A stretch of DNA of 24,694 bases, taken from JBKHXU01 sp046565865 (lineage in GTDB: Bacteria; Pseudomonadota; Gammaproteobacteria; Acidiferrobacterales; Sulfurifustaceae). The stretch lies in NCBI GenBank assembly GCA_046565865.1, contig JBKHXU010000049.1:1-24694 (forward strand). Direction: 5' to 3'. Every line of letters begins with the position of its first letter. Positions within the stretch are counted from its first letter, which is position 1. Shown piece after piece: positions 22,791 to 24,694 of the stretch. The translations under genes were made by a program, and so were the position numbers. The notes under the pieces are model-generated. The model was not told the origin of the DNA. It did no database searches and was given only the letters and a program-made list of their open reading frames with translations.

Positions 22791-24694
22791 CTAACCGTCG
22801 GTGGTTTCGGGTGCGCCTTCCGGATACGGCTCGGCGTAGTCGCACGCCGGTTTGCCCTCGGCGTTCTTGGTCGGGCAAACCTTTTCGGTGCCGCGGCGCT
22901 TGGTGGTCTTGACCATCACGATCGGCCAACCGCACTTGGGGCAGGGCTCCGCCAGCGGCAGATTCCACACCGCATACTTGCAGTCGGGGTAGCGCGCACA
23001 CGAGTAGAAGATTTTGCCGTAGCGCGATTTGCGCTTGAGCATGGTCGCCTGCTTGCATTCGGGGCATTGCACGCCGGTGTCGGCCGGCTTCTCCAGCGGC
23101 TCCATGTGGCGGCAATTGGGGTAGCCGCTGCAACCGATGAACTTGCCGTAGCGCCCGCGCTTGATGACGAGGTTGGAATTGCACTTGGGACAGGTGCGGC
23201 CCTCGACGATCTCGGGCTCGTTCATGCTGCCGGCGGCGTCCTCGACGTTGCGCGTGTAGTCGCACTCGGGGTAGCCGGTGCAGCCGATGAAGTAGCCGTT
23301 GCGCCCGAGGCGCTTGGCCAGTTTCTTGCCGCACTTGGGGCAGGCCTCTTCCATCATCTCCACCCCCGGTCGTTCCACGTTTTCTTTATCCGCCACCTGA
23401 CCTTTGAACTCGGTCCAAAACTCTTTCAGCAGCGGCTTCCATTCCTTCTCGCCGCGCGAGATGGCGTCGAGATCGTCCTCCAGGCGCGCGGTGAAGTCGT
23501 AGTCGACATAGGTGTGGAAGTGCTGAGACAGAAACTTGTTCACCACGCGACCGACATCGGTCGGCGTGAATCGGCGCTTGTCGAGCGTCACGTACTCGCG
23601 GCGTTCGAGCGTGTCGATGATGCTGGCGTACGTCGACGGCCGGCCGATGCCGTAGGCCTCGAGCGCCTTCACCAGGCTCGCCTCGGTGTAGCGCGGCGGC
23701 GGCTCGGTGAAATGTTGTTCCTTGCGGATATCTTTGAGATCGGCCAGGTCGCCGACTTCGAGCGGCGGTAACAGCGCCTCGTCCTGTTCCACCGGCGTGT
23801 CGTCCGCGCCTTCCTGGTACACCGACATGTAACCGGGCTTGACCACGTGCGAGCCGTTGGCGCGGAACGTGTTGCCGCTGCCAGCCTCGAGATCGACCGC
23901 GACGGTGTCGAGCAGCGCCGGGATCATCTGGCACGCGACCGTGCGCTTCCAGATGAGATCGTAGAGTTTGTACTGTTCCGGCTTCAGATACTGTTTGATC
24001 GACTCCGGAATGCGGGCGGACGCGGTCGGACGAATCGCCTCGTGCGCCTCTTGCGCGTTCTTGGACTTGCTCTTGTACACCTGCGGCTCGTCCGGGAGAT
24101 TGTCGGCGCCGTAGCGCTCCTTGATCACGTCGCGAATCTCGGCCACCGCTTCCTTCGCCAGGTTCACCGAGTCGGTGCGCATATAGCTGATGAGACCGAC
24201 GACCTCGCCACCGATATCGACACCCTCGTACAGGCTCTGCGCCGTGCGCATCGTGCGCTGTGCCGAGAAGCCAAGTTTGCGCGACGCCTCCTGCTGCAGC
24301 GTGGAGGTGGTGAACGGCGGCGACGGATTGCGCCGGCGCTGCTTCTTGTCGACGCTCGCGACCTTGAGCTTGCCTTGGGCCGCGGCGCGCAGCGCCTGCT
24401 CGACCTCGTCGGCGCGGCCGGCGTTGTCGACACTGAACTGCTCGAGCTTCTCGCCGTTGAAGTGCGTCAGGCGTGCGACGAAATCCTTGCCCTGCGCCGC
24501 GAGATCGGATTCGATGGTCCAGTACTCGCGCGCCACGAAGCGCTCGATCTCCTCCTCGCGCTCGACGATGAGCCGCAGCGCCGGGCTCTGCACGCGCCCG
24601 GCCGAGAGGCCGCGACGAACCTTCTTCCACAGCAGCGGCGACAGGTTGAAGCCAACGAGATAATCGAGCGCGCGCCGCGCCTGCTGCGCGTTCA
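22791..24694 (-). CDS. topA: DNA topoisomerase I, partial (N-terminus beyond right edge)
   Basis: This type IA topoisomerase relaxes negative supercoils. About 634 codons of roughly 860 are present, and the Toprim domain lies outside the window. The first readable residues are AQQARRALDYLVGFNLSPLL and SAGRVQSPALRLI, in the core. The catalytic tyrosine is in LISYMRTDSVNLA (codon at 24183-24185). GRPSTYASIIDTLERREYV and the PTDVGRVVNKFL region follow. The C-terminus has four Cys4 zinc-ribbon units: CPKCGKKLAKR...CTGYPEC, CPKCNSNLVIK...CSGYPNC, CPECKQATMLK...CARYPDC, and CPKCGWPIVM with a longer spacing to CPTKNAEGKPAC. The apparent start at 24593 is an internal GTG, not the real start. Confidence 0.97.
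   Translation of the reverse strand, partial: NAQQARRALDYLVGFNLSPLLWKKVRRGLSAGRVQSPALRLIVEREEEIERFVAREYWTIESDLAAQGKDFVARLTHFNGEKLEQFSVDNAGRADEVEQALRAAAQGKLKVASVDKKQRRRNPSPPFTTSTLQQEASRKLGFSAQRTMRTAQSLYEGVDIGGEVVGLISYMRTDSVNLAKEAVAEIRDVIKERYGADNLPDEPQVYKSKSKNAQEAHEAIRPTASARIPESIKQYLKPEQYKLYDLIWKRTVACQMIPALLDTVAVDLEAGSGNTFRANGSHVVKPGYMSVYQEGADDTPVEQDEALLPPLEVGDLADLKDIRKEQHFTEPPPRYTEASLVKALEAYGIGRPSTYASIIDTLERREYVTLDKRRFTPTDVGRVVNKFLSQHFHTYVDYDFTARLEDDLDAISRGEKEWKPLLKEFWTEFKGQVADKENVERPGVEMMEEACPKCGKKLAKRLGRNGYFIGCTGYPECDYTRNVEDAAGSMNEPEIVEGRTCPKCNSNLVIKRGRYGKFIGCSGYPNCRHMEPLEKPADTGVQCPECKQATMLKRKSRYGKIFYSCARYPDCKYAVWNLPLAEPCPKCGWPIVMVKTTKRRGTEKVCPTKNAEGKPACDYAEPYPEGAPETTDG

Noticed and set aside
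22758..23334. N-terminal extension of the mltA frame into topA
   Set aside because: The extension is an out-of-frame reading of the topA zinc-ribbon region. The lipoprotein signal at 22758 fixes the real start.

Overview
The window is high-GC chromosomal DNA, very probably from a gammaproteobacterium. The support is the glnK-amtB pair behind a sigma-54-type promoter, ubiK next to comM, mpl, rnd, mltA, a dsbA-like gene, cytochrome c5, a SucA/SucB/Lpd-type oxoglutarate dehydrogenase operon, and a divergent speA/speE pair. I cannot place it to genus. No phage genes, transposase, CRISPR array or rRNA were seen. Almost every base lies in a housekeeping gene or a short regulatory gap.

Layout. 1-2363: speA (cut by the left edge) and speE diverge from a 121-bp gap. 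2373-2636: a small exported orphan protein. 2816-6723: a translationally coupled pair encoding a secreted tandem PhnD-like binding protein and a membrane HAMP-PAS-GGDEF-EAL enzyme, which looks like a periplasmic sensor controlling c-di-GMP. 6773-8910: amtB and glnK on the minus strand, with a sigma-54 promoter and two NtrC-like palindromes upstream. 8910-10752: ubiK and comM. 10822-11313: membrane-anchored cytochrome c5. 11440-11864: tRNA-Arg(CCG), a duplicated 5' half of it, and two inverted copies of a structured repeat element. 11859-17341: lpd, sucB and sucA, transcribed as sucA-sucB-lpd. 17342-17541: sucA promoter region with an operator-like palindrome and degenerate repeats. 17542-20525: a minus-strand cluster of lipoprotein, small membrane protein, mpl and dsbA. 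20556-21644: rnd. 21652-24694: mltA and topA (cut by the right edge).

The most unusual structure is the pair of roughly 132-bp elements on either side of the intact tRNA-Arg. They point inward. They share near-identical 5' blocks and an identical central block, but the 11-bp hairpin between these blocks has a completely different sequence in each copy while remaining perfectly self-complementary. A second hairpin closes on the same GGGA loop in both copies with different stems. This pattern suggests that structure, rather than sequence, is conserved. One copy sits between a 47-bp 5' fragment of the tRNA and the complete gene, and the other supplies or overlaps the lpd stop codon. The other item worth attention is the binding-protein/GGDEF-EAL pair next to the polyamine genes.
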